From Raffaelea ambrosiae (lineage: Eukaryota > Ascomycota > Sordariomycetes > Ophiostomatales > Ophiostomataceae), in the NCBI GenBank assembly GCA_002778195.1, contig PCDI01000018.1, positions 197,283 to 261,282 of the forward strand: 64,000 nt of DNA, given 5' to 3'. Below the pieces are notes generated by a model that was not told the origin of the DNA, made no database searches, and worked only from the letters and a program-made list of their open reading frames with translations. The translations under genes and the position numbers were made by a program. Positions 55,902 through 64,000 of the stretch are shown here, one piece after another. The stretch's first letter is position 1, and each line of letters starts with the position of its first letter.

Positions 55902-56778
55902 TCAGAGTCTGGTAAAAATACCCGTCTCTACCAAGAATGTCCATTGACCTCCCTTCTTCAGAGCATAGGCCTCGGCCGTCTCGCCTCGCTGATCTTGCAG
56001 AGTGCGGATATCGGCGTGGGTTGCAATAGATGCAGGCCGTGTGAGGCCGATCTGTTCGGCCGATTGCAGCACCTCGGGTGGGAAGCTGTCGAGAGGCAGG
56101 CGAGAGGCCAAAAAGAGCAGTAGATAAAACACCTCTTGCTGGTCATTCTGGATAGCCAGATGCAACCCGGTCTGCAGGTCGTTGAGCGCATCCTGGTAGC
56201 GCAGGATATCTTCCGGATTCAGGGTTGGCTGCTCCTCTTCGTCGCCGTCCTCTTCCATCTCATCATCCTGTTCACCATCCTCCGAATCGCCTGACATCAT
56301 ACTCACAATGCCCATGACGTCGCCCTCCGTGCACATGGTCAGAAACGCACGTGCCGGACGTGCTTCTGGGTGGGCTAAAAGATAGGCCTCCTCGGAGATG
56401 TCTGGGAAGATGTCATAGTTTTCTTGCAGGCCGCCCTCGTTTACATAGCGTGTGAGTATGTGTATGCCAGATGAGGCAGAGGACGACGAGCCGGCCTGGT
56501 TGGCAACCAAGCTGATGGTACAGGAAGGGCACTTGAGAGAGTTCGTGACTTGTGTGGCTTCATCAAGAAGGCACTGCCTGTTGCGGTGGGACAGCACGAC
56601 AGGTCAGAAGAGGTGTCATTCGAATGGGCGACAGGTACGGGTGGGAAGGCACTTGCCAGTGAAAATGGCAACCACATGGCAGAAGGAGATCGTCCGGGAT
56701 GAGGTCGCCGGCGGCTTCGTCGGGCTCAGCCTCGACGGCTAGGACCAATGGGTCCCTGCAACTAGCACAGGCGGCCAT
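55902..56778 (-). CDS. RING-like zinc-binding protein with ankyrin-like C-terminus
   Basis: Two exons on the minus strand, 56778-56657 and 56577-55902; 265 residues. The N-terminus has a RING-type metal pattern: C4-x2-C7, then CGCHFHW and, after the intron, C-LLDEATQV and LKCPSC. The C-H-x-H-W-C order across the splice is what a RING-H2-like finger needs. The middle has an acidic stretch (DEMEEDGDEEEQ) and the C-terminal half (DLQTGLHLAIQNDQQEVFYLLLFLAS and onward) resembles one degenerate ankyrin repeat. I do not recognise a named family; ubiquitin ligase activity is only a possibility. The intron can be spliced as GC-AG (56656-56578) or as GT-AG shifted by four bases, with the same protein. 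Convergent with the DDHD gene, 239 bases apart. Confidence 0.72.
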
Positions 56779-58172
56779 CTGGCAAAGACGGGAGAGCTAA
56801 AAACTCGGGAACGGCCAATAAGAAGGGGCAAGGTCAGAAAAGGCAACACTTAAAAGAAGCATAAACGCAGCAGGGCTACAGGTTCGGATGGTTAGACAGG
56901 TGCAGATGTAGGCTGTTCCAAAAGGTCTCGTGCGATTGGGAGAGTGAAGGCAGAGAACAGGAATATGTGGTCCAGACAAGTTGATCTCCGCCATCCGAGT
57001 GAGTCCGATGCTTCATGGAGCAATATGGAAGCCAGACGCAAAGAATGATGGCGGGTTCTGAGGGAGGAGAAGAAAAATAAAGCTGCAGCCTGCTCAAGAC
57101 GACGACTTACCGTTCTCAATGCGCGCCCTGGTTCCTCACAAATGGATTTCAGGAGGAGAGTCCTATGCGTAAGGCAACAGAGTAAAAGACGAGCTTGAGA
57201 GCGACAGCACTACGAGTACCTCCTTGAAGTAGACCCTGCAGCCTGGTGGTAGGACTTTTGCAGGAAGTGTGAAGAGAACAAAGTAGGCTGAGGCTGGGGG
57301 GGGAAATGCAAGCTTTTTTTTCATCTACTTTGTAGTATCCACTGTGCCGTTGGGTGGGGCCAATTCTTTGCTTCGTTGCAGACCTTTCCGCCAATCCTAT
57401 TGGGTAGCCGGCGATTTTTCTGCTATGCCTTTCTATGATGGGATGCAGCTGCCTTCGGCGTTTGTGGCAGCTGCGACGCGCAAGTCGTTGTGGCTTGTCA
57501 GCGATATATCCGGCTTAGGCCTCAAGCCCCCCCCCCCCCAGTCAGGGGGGGCGCTGTTGTTAGTTCCGCGTGTTAGCAGGCGGCAGCCAAAACGGCTAGG
57601 TTCCCTCCAAACGCTCGGATTGTCGGCGGTAACTCGTACACAACTGACAGTCTTACAGGGCACTGCAGCGGCCATTACATCAGGGGTGCCACAGGCTGGT
57701 CGCTCCTGCCCCTCCCCGCCCCCGCCACAAATTGAGTGACTGCCCTTTCGTGGCCATTGTGTTAATTAAGCCTGGTCTCACCCGCGGAAGGAGCTTTTTT
57801 TTTCGCATAAGAACCTGTTGGTCTTGTTATTTTCAGTCCTGTTGCCTCGTATTCTTGTTTCCTATTCTGCTTCATACCAGCTTTCTCTGCAGAGACCACC
57901 GCCATCACAGAAGAAACCGCCTCAGGCGAGAAGCTACCCAAGCGCATCGAACGATCAACAGCGGGACGGCAACGACTGCACGCCCTGCTGACTTTCCCAT
58001 CCTTGCCGGCGCCTACAGATTTTCCCCCTCCTCCCCAGCTCCTCAGACCAGTGTCGTCATATCGTTCTGCCCAATTTCACTCTGGCAACTCCAAGCAACA
58101 GGCGACTTTCCTCTGCTCTTCTTTTACACAACACGGTCTACAGCACCCCCCCCCTCCCCTTCCCCCGCCAAG
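56779..58172. other. Divergent intergenic stretch
   Basis: 1.39 kb between the RING-like gene and fimbrin. It contains a C13 run with an adjacent G7 run (57527-57551) and pyrimidine-rich fimbrin leader sequence. No gene is seen. Confidence 0.55.
57527..57551. repeat. C13-AGTCA-G7 hairpin
   Basis: Thirteen C (57527-57539), five bases AGTCA, then seven G (57545-57551). This makes a perfect 7-base-pair all-GC stem with a 5-base loop. Confidence 0.85.
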
Positions 58173-60576
58173 ATGAATGTTCTCAAGATCCAGAGGTGGG
58201 TTCAACCAGGTTTCCTTCTTACGGCCTATGCAGCATGCGCGTGGCGTACGCGGACCCAAAAACGGTTTCATATGGCTGTGTAGACCTGGCAAGACGCAGG
58301 GTAAGACACATGACCTGGCCCAACGACTAACGCACTCTTTCTTCTCTCTCTCTCTTTCTCTCTCTTTAGGAAATTCCCTCAGTTCCAGCAGAACGAGATA
58401 TTCGATCTCAGCAATGCCTTCCGCAAACTCGATGTCGACGACAAGGGCTACATTGACGAGGCCACCGCAATCAAGGCCACGCAGCAGAGCGAGCGTCAGC
58501 CGTACGACGTTGTGCGCCAGGCCCTGAAAGAGGTCGACCTCGACTCTTCGAGGCGTGTCGAGCTGGAGGACTACTTCGGAGTGAGTGCGCGTGCGGTGTC
58601 GGGGAATAGCTCCCGGAGATTATCTTGCGGTGGTGTTTTTATCGCTGTTTGCGCTTGTTGATGTTGTCATGGCTAACCACCTCTTGTATAGCTCATTTCC
58701 AACCTACGAACCTCTTCGACTGCCCAGAAGCGCCTCTCTGCCGGTGCGCCCGCGCCGTCGGGTGGCGGTATTGTCTCCCAGCGGACCGGGGGCCATGTGT
58801 CCAAGGGCAGCGTGAGCGGCAAGATTCAGGTGCAGGGATCCAGCTCCAACACCACCCACACCATCAACGAGGACGAGCGTACCGAGTTCACGCGCCACAT
58901 CAATGCCGTGCTGGCCGGTGATCCGGACATTGGCAGCCGCCTGCCCTTTGCCACCGACACCTTTGAGATGTTTGACGAGTGCAAGGACGGTCTTGTCCTG
59001 GCCAAGCTGATCAACGACAGCGTCCCTGACACTATTGACGAGCGTGTCCTGAACGTAGCTGGTCGCAAGACGAAGACACTCAATGCTTTCCAGATGACCG
59101 AGAACAACAACATTGTCATTGAGTCCGCCAAGGGTATCGGCTGCTCCGTCGTCAACATTGGCGCCGGTGACATCATCGAGGTGCGAGAGCATCTGATCCT
59201 CGGTCTCATCTGGCAAATCATCCGCCGCGGTCTGCTCGGCAAGATCGACATCAAGCTGCACCCAGAGCTGTACCGGCTGTTGGAAGAGGACGAGACCCTG
59301 GAGCAGTTCCTGCGCCTTCCTCCTGAGCAAATTCTTCTGCGTTGGTTTAACTACCACCTGAAGGCTGCCAACTGGCCGCGGAGGTAATTCTCATCTTCTT
59401 TTTCTTTTCCCTTTCATACCGCCCCTGCGGAGACTGTTATACTAACTTCGATTTCTAGGGTTGCCAACTTCTCTTCAGATGTCAAGGACGGCGAGAACTA
59501 CACCGTCCTCCTGTCTCAGATCGGTCACGAGTACGGCATCACCCGCGCCCCTCTGCAGACACGCGATCTCCTTCAGCGCGCCGAAGAGGTTCTCCAGAAC
59601 GCCGACACCCTGGGCTGCCGCAAGTTCCTGACCCCGACGTCACTCGTTGCTGGCAACCCTAAGCTGAACTTGGCTTTCGTTGCCAACCTGTTCAACACGC
59701 ACCCGGCTCTGGACCCCATCACTGAGGAGGAGAAGGCCGAGGTTGAGGACTTTGATGCTGAGGGCGAGCGGGAAGCACGAGTGTTCACGCTGTGGCTCAA
59801 CAGCTTGGATGTACAACCGGCCGTGGTGTCGTTCTTTGATGATCTGCGTGACGGCGCGGTCCTGCTGCAAGCGTACGACAAGGTTGTGAAGGGCTCTGTC
59901 AACTGGCGCCACGTGAACAAGCGGCCAGCAAGCGGAGCGGAGATCATGCGGTTCAAGGCCGTCGAGAACACCAATTACGCGATCGAGCTAGGCAAGCAGC
60001 TCGGCTTCTCGCTGGTCGGCATCCAGGGTGCGGACATCACGGATGGCCAGAAGACGCTGACGCTGGGTCTGGTGTGGCAGCTCATGCGGAGAGACATCAC
60101 GGTGACGTTGTCGGCGCTGGCTCAGCGGTTAGGAAAGCGGGAGATGACGGACGCGGAGATGGTGAAGTGGGCCAACGAAATGTCTCGCAAGGGTGGCCGG
60201 AACTCCTCAATCCGCTCGTTCAAGGACCCGTCGATCGGTACCGGTGTGTTCTTCCTGGACGTGCTAAACGGCATGAAGAGCAGCTACGTCGACTACGATC
60301 TGGTCACGCCCGGCCACACGGACGAGGACGCCTACTTGAACGCGAAGCTGAGCATCAGCATTGCCCGCAAGCTGGGCGCCACCATCTGGCTGGTTCCCGA
60401 GGATATTTGCCAAGTTCGGTCTCGCCTGGTGACCACCTTTATCGGTAAGCTTACATTATGGAGTGCAGGGCGCGTGTGTTGGTAATTGCGGGCGCAATCT
60501 GGGAGAACCCAAACCACTAACTGCCGGTGCTACAATAGGTTCCCTCATGGCCACACACGAACGGATGGGCTCGTAA
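58173..60576 (+). CDS. Fimbrin (actin-bundling protein, Sac6/plastin family)
   Basis: Five exons, 58173-58195 (23 bases), 58370-58580, 58692-59383, 59459-60444 and 60539-60576; 649 residues, the usual fimbrin length. The N-terminal EF-hand-like headpiece is at about residues 8-75 (FDLSNAFRKLDVDDKGYIDE). Four calponin-homology domains in two actin-binding modules follow: FEMFDECKDGLVLAKLIN and KTLNAFQMTENNNIVIESA in CH1, QILLRWFNYHLKAANWPRR in CH2, FTLWLNSLDVQPAVVSFFDD and WQLMRRDI in CH3, and FFLDVLNGMKSSYVDYDLV with ARKLGATIWLVPEDI in CH4. The last exon encodes only GSLMATHERMGS. Fimbrin crosslinks actin filaments in endocytic patches, the subapical collar and the cytokinetic ring. Intron 1 directly after seven codons is common in fungal actin-related genes. 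Confidence 0.96.
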
Positions 60577-62149
60577 ATGGAGAGATAGGTCTGGTGCTCG
60601 AAGGATTGGCGTGGTGCTATTAGCATGTGAAGTCGGGAGGGGTAAGATACGCTGGAAATCCGTTGCTGGCGACAAACACTGGAGGTCCAAAAAAAGTCGA
60701 ACAGGGATATTTTGCTCCTCTCTTCTAGTTCTCTAGTTCTCTGTTTCTCTGTTTCAGTTTTCTTGCTGAATTGCCTTTCTTTTTTGGCTCTAACTTTTCT
60801 CTTCTTCTTCTTTTCTTTTTTTGTGCTTTTATTCATTGATTTGGTGTCGATGTTCATGTGCTATACAATATTGTCTCATTCCTATTGCTTCCAGCTATAG
60901 TTCTATTCCGTGTCTTTATTGAGAAAGAAAAAAAAAGGTAGCTTCGTCTCGGATCTCTAACCTCGCATTTTCGCATAGCAAACCTCGCGAATTTCTGGGG
61001 AAAGGTCTCGTGTTTTCTGGAGCTTTGAGGCTCTGGGGATGAGTAGGTGGTGCCCCACAGAAGCATGCTATGACGTCGTTTATTATGGAGCCACTCGGGC
61101 GATTTCAGAAGCCTTGCGCCAACTAAGCTGTCAGTTCGGCCTTCCCGCGTATTTGTAAAGGCCCAGCGGCTCCGAACATGCACGCATGCCTTGTATTAGT
61201 GATTGGCCCTCCAGTTCCTCCTACCGCTGCCTCTTCTCCTAAAACAGAATCTCGGCGACGACAACTGGCCTTTTTCCGATACTGTTAGCTCGACGAACTC
61301 CAGATCCGGTCAGGCATTCATTCTAACCCGCCATCTCGTCATTTTTGTCATTTTTTTATCTGTCGCCCAGTGATCAGATGCACTAGAGCCTCCCCATTCC
61401 AGCCATCCGACTGTGCCGCTGCCCGGGAGTGTCGGCCTAGCGTGCAGGGCTGCCAGACAGATCAACAGACCCCCCCCCCCCACACACAAAAGAGAGGCTC
61501 TTCTTTGTTCCTGTAGGCTCGTGCTGGTTTAGCAGACAAGAAGGGGATACGCAAAAAAATGAGGGATGGTCTGTCTCAAGAACATCTCCAGCTCCTCCCA
61601 ATCTGCTTCTTCTTCCTCTTTTTTTTTCTTTTTTTTTCCGGAAGTTGGAAAAATACTCTCTCAGCCAACTGCATAATACGGAAATCTTCTTACTTCTTAA
61701 CTTTCCTTTTCTTCGTCGGGTTCCCCAATTCTTCTCGGTCTTCTCTGGTGAGCTCCTGCGGCCCACTGTGCTATTGGCCGAGTCCGCCAGGACGTTAGCG
61801 ACTAGTCCGAACCACCCGGCCTCGCCTCCCGTCGGCCTCGCCCTCGCATCTTTCCGGGACCCCGACTGACAGATGGCGTCGCATCCTTGGCTCTGATATT
61901 TAACTCTGCACAGCACTCAACCAGCTGGTCCACAGTTCTGCGTTGAACGACCAATTCAAAAACACCGTTTCACTTTAATCTTCCACTGCCACAGACCACC
62001 TACAGTTTCGACTGTTCTCCACTGAACAGCTTTGGCTTACCGTGGCCCCTTTCTTGATTCCTTTATCTGTTTCTCATCTTGCTTCCCGTTTCAGCCCATT
62101 TCCCCAGCCTTCACAACATCACAAGACACCTCGATACACACCGAGCACC
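60577..62149. other. Intergenic stretch and sterol acyltransferase promoter
   Basis: 1.57 kb between fimbrin and the sterol O-acyltransferase gene, with pyrimidine-rich patches (60710-60830 and 61600-61640), a 10-base C run near 61471-61481 and no visible gene. Confidence 0.5.
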
Positions 62150-64000
62150 ATGGCACAGAACGGCACCTCTCGTACGGGGGGTGGTGCCGTCACGGACGGG
62201 TTGTCCGCGTCCGCCACTCAACAGCACAACGCTCTTCGGGACGCCTTGCGCGCGGCGGCAGAGGCTCGCGGTGCTGCTGCCGGGGGCTCGGATGCTTCAG
62301 TGACTGCGTCAGAGAGTCCCAGTGAGGAAGACTACGATGACCTGGCTGCGCCGCCGGCTGAGGCCATGGTCCTGCGCCAGCGGCGTCCACATACACACCT
62401 GCGAAATGAGCTGCAGCCCGACGAGCACATCCCGGATCTAAACGGCCAAGACAAGAATGGCCGGCAGCGGCAGAGCAATGGCGGCAATGCAGCAGGCGGT
62501 AAAGCGCGTCCGTCAGCGATAGGTCTGTCCTCACCCCGCAGGCCAGGATACGAGCGCAAGCTGTCGGCCACCATTATCTTCGAGGAGAAGAATGCGTCAA
62601 GCGTCTCGCTGGTATCGTCCGTTTCGACCGGCAGTTCCGTAGGACCCGACAGCGAGTCCGTCAGCGGGATCCGGTACCCCACTGAGACCAAGGGCAAGCG
62701 CAGCTTTGTGGTGTCGATTGACGACCCGAAGCTAGCTGAAATCCTGCGCAACGATCTGCAGGCTATGCGCGAGGAGCTGGAAGACCGGCGAGCGGCCCTG
62801 GAAGCTGTGCCAGAAGAGAGTGAAAAGGATGCCGGCAAGAACGGCAGTGCTGACAAGGCACTGGTGGCCACCGGAGTTGAGACAAAAGCTCCATCAACTG
62901 CCACAAACGGCACTGTTGTAAAAAAGGCGCCGCGCCGCAGACGGCGGCGCGGCCAGTTCCGCGACTTGGTCTTCACGCGCAAGTTCTCGACGTTTGACCG
63001 CCAGAACGAGGATGCCGCCAACAGTCCCTTCCACGGGTTCTTTACGCTCTTCTGGCTAGCCATGTTCTTGGGTATTGTCAAAATCGCCGCCGACAACTGG
63101 CGCGAGACCGGCAGCCCGCTCGGCACCAACGCCATTATGAAAATCATGTTCCATCACGACGTTGTCATGCTGCTGCTGTCTGACGGCATCATGTGCGCCC
63201 TGACGGGCGTGGGCTGGCTGCTCCAGCTTGTCATTTTCGCGGGATACATCGACTGGGACGGCGCCGGCTGGGTCATCCAGAACCTGTGGCAGATGCTGTT
63301 TGTAGCCCTCTTCATTAGCTGGCCACACCTGCGGGACTGGCCCTGGTCCCACACGGTGTTCTTTACACTTCACGGACTTGTCATGCTCATGAAGCAGCAC
63401 TCGTACGCATTTTACAATGGCTACCTGTCGACGCTCTACAAGCGGCGGGCCGTGCTGAATGCCCGCCTGGAGCAGCTCGAGGCCATCGCACCCGTGGAGA
63501 CGCCGTCGGCCACTGAGCCGTCCGCCGAGGATGCCTTTGGCGAGCTGGTGGCCGGAGGCGGGACCACAAACGGCGCGCCTTTGAAAAAGACCATGTCCCA
63601 CGCCACGTCGACGGCCATGGCCAACCCGGATATCCTGGACAAGGTGGTGGCCGCGCTCGAGTCGGGCCAGCCACTGGACCATGACCAAGTGCGCGTTTTT
63701 GCCCGCATTCTGCGCTGGGAGGTTGACGGCATCAACGAGGACCTCCGCGGCAAAGCCACCGCACCCGACCGGGCGTACCCCAACAACCTGACCTTCGCCA
63801 ACCAGTACGAGTACGTTGTGCTGCCGACGCTCGTGTACGAGCTCGAGTACCCGCGCTCCGAGTCGATCAACTGGCGCTATGCGGCCGAGAAGCTGGTGGC
63901 GTGCTTCGGCATCATTTTCGTCATGATTATGATTTCACAGACGTTTATCTATCCAGTCGTGATGCGCACGGTAGCGATGAAGGAGGCGGGTATCCCGCTC
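62150..64000 (+). CDS. Sterol O-acyltransferase (ARE1/ARE2, MBOAT family), 5' part
   Basis: A single open frame runs from ATG at 62150 (CACCATGG context) to the window edge, 617 codons without a stop or obvious intron. The first 275 residues are a hydrophilic N-terminal region typical of fungal members, ending in a basic KAPRRRRRRGQFRDLVFTRK patch and the conserved FSTFDRQN. Membrane helices follow: HGFFTLFWLAMFLGIV, VVMLLLSDGIMCALTGVGW, TVFFTLHGLVMLMKQHSYAFYNGYL. Near the edge are TFANQYEYVVLPTLVYELEYPRSESINWRYAAEK, the ACAT signature (in part here), and another helix. The FYxDWWN motif and the catalytic histidine must lie beyond 64000. The enzyme makes steryl esters at the ER for lipid droplets. 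Confidence 0.93.
   Translation, partial: MAQNGTSRTGGGAVTDGLSASATQQHNALRDALRAAAEARGAAAGGSDASVTASESPSEEDYDDLAAPPAEAMVLRQRRPHTHLRNELQPDEHIPDLNGQDKNGRQRQSNGGNAAGGKARPSAIGLSSPRRPGYERKLSATIIFEEKNASSVSLVSSVSTGSSVGPDSESVSGIRYPTETKGKRSFVVSIDDPKLAEILRNDLQAMREELEDRRAALEAVPEESEKDAGKNGSADKALVATGVETKAPSTATNGTVVKKAPRRRRRRGQFRDLVFTRKFSTFDRQNEDAANSPFHGFFTLFWLAMFLGIVKIAADNWRETGSPLGTNAIMKIMFHHDVVMLLLSDGIMCALTGVGWLLQLVIFAGYIDWDGAGWVIQNLWQMLFVALFISWPHLRDWPWSHTVFFTLHGLVMLMKQHSYAFYNGYLSTLYKRRAVLNARLEQLEAIAPVETPSATEPSAEDAFGELVAGGGTTNGAPLKKTMSHATSTAMANPDILDKVVAALESGQPLDHDQVRVFARILRWEVDGINEDLRGKATAPDRAYPNNLTFANQYEYVVLPTLVYELEYPRSESINWRYAAEKLVACFGIIFVMIMISQTFIYPVVMRTVAMKEAGIPL

Noticed and set aside
1..64000. tRNA, rRNA, CRISPR or intact transposon
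   Set aside because: Reading the intergenic stretches I found no tRNA A/B-box pair with a foldable cloverleaf, no rDNA, no spaced repeat array and no transposase or reverse transcriptase motif. A covariance-model search would be decisive for tRNAs.

Overview
The window is chromosomal DNA of a filamentous ascomycete. The protein-coding genes carry short introns (mostly about 50-110 bases) with GTAAGT-like donors and CTAAC/CTGAC branch sites. The gene content is typical of Pezizomycotina: an ERMES subunit, Zn2Cys6 regulators, fungal GH13 alpha-glucosidase, fimbrin and RNA polymerase III. Protein style and high coding GC suggest a Sordariomycete, possibly near Ophiostomatales, but the lineage call is an inference. 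There is no operon, phage, CRISPR or bacterial signal, and I found no tRNA, rRNA or complete transposon.

Layout: 21 protein genes were resolved, 20 complete and one running off the right edge. Left part (0.8-6.8 kb): PH-domain protein (+), kinetochore subunit NNF1 (-), Zn2Cys6 regulator (-). Metabolic block (7.4-16.4 kb): an ACS-family MFS transporter (-) divergent from a TauD-type dioxygenase (+), then an AKR6-type aldo/keto reductase (-) divergent from a GH13 alpha-glucosidase (+). Middle (16.9-31.9 kb): cytochrome b561-like membrane protein with a very long disordered tail (-), tail-anchored candidate peroxin 26 (+), splicing factor RDS3/PHF5A (-), acyl-CoA dehydrogenase (-), a second Zn2Cys6 regulator (-), pinin/MemA splicing protein (+). 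Right part (34.5-64 kb): ENT nucleoside transporter (+), inositol-pentakisphosphate 2-kinase (-), a 4.66-kb gene-free island, MDM34 (+), RNA polymerase III largest subunit (-), DDHD phospholipase (+), a RING-like protein (-), fimbrin (+) and the first 617 codons of a sterol O-acyltransferase (+).

Most genes are housekeeping and independent of each other. The only arrangement that looks like a functional unit is the metabolic block, where two divergent pairs (transporter/dioxygenase and reductase/glucosidase) each share one promoter region; the transporter/dioxygenase pair is the best candidate for a small catabolic module. The acyl-CoA dehydrogenase lies directly downstream of a Zn2Cys6 regulator on the same strand and has a perfect inverted repeat in its promoter. 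Other points of interest are three GC-AG introns (one bounded by a direct repeat), a probable hidden mitochondrial presequence in front of the DDHD phospholipase, and several homopolymer C runs, one next to an unresolved base. All exon models were built by eye from splice consensus and protein-family continuity; every model closes in frame, but none has been checked against transcripts.
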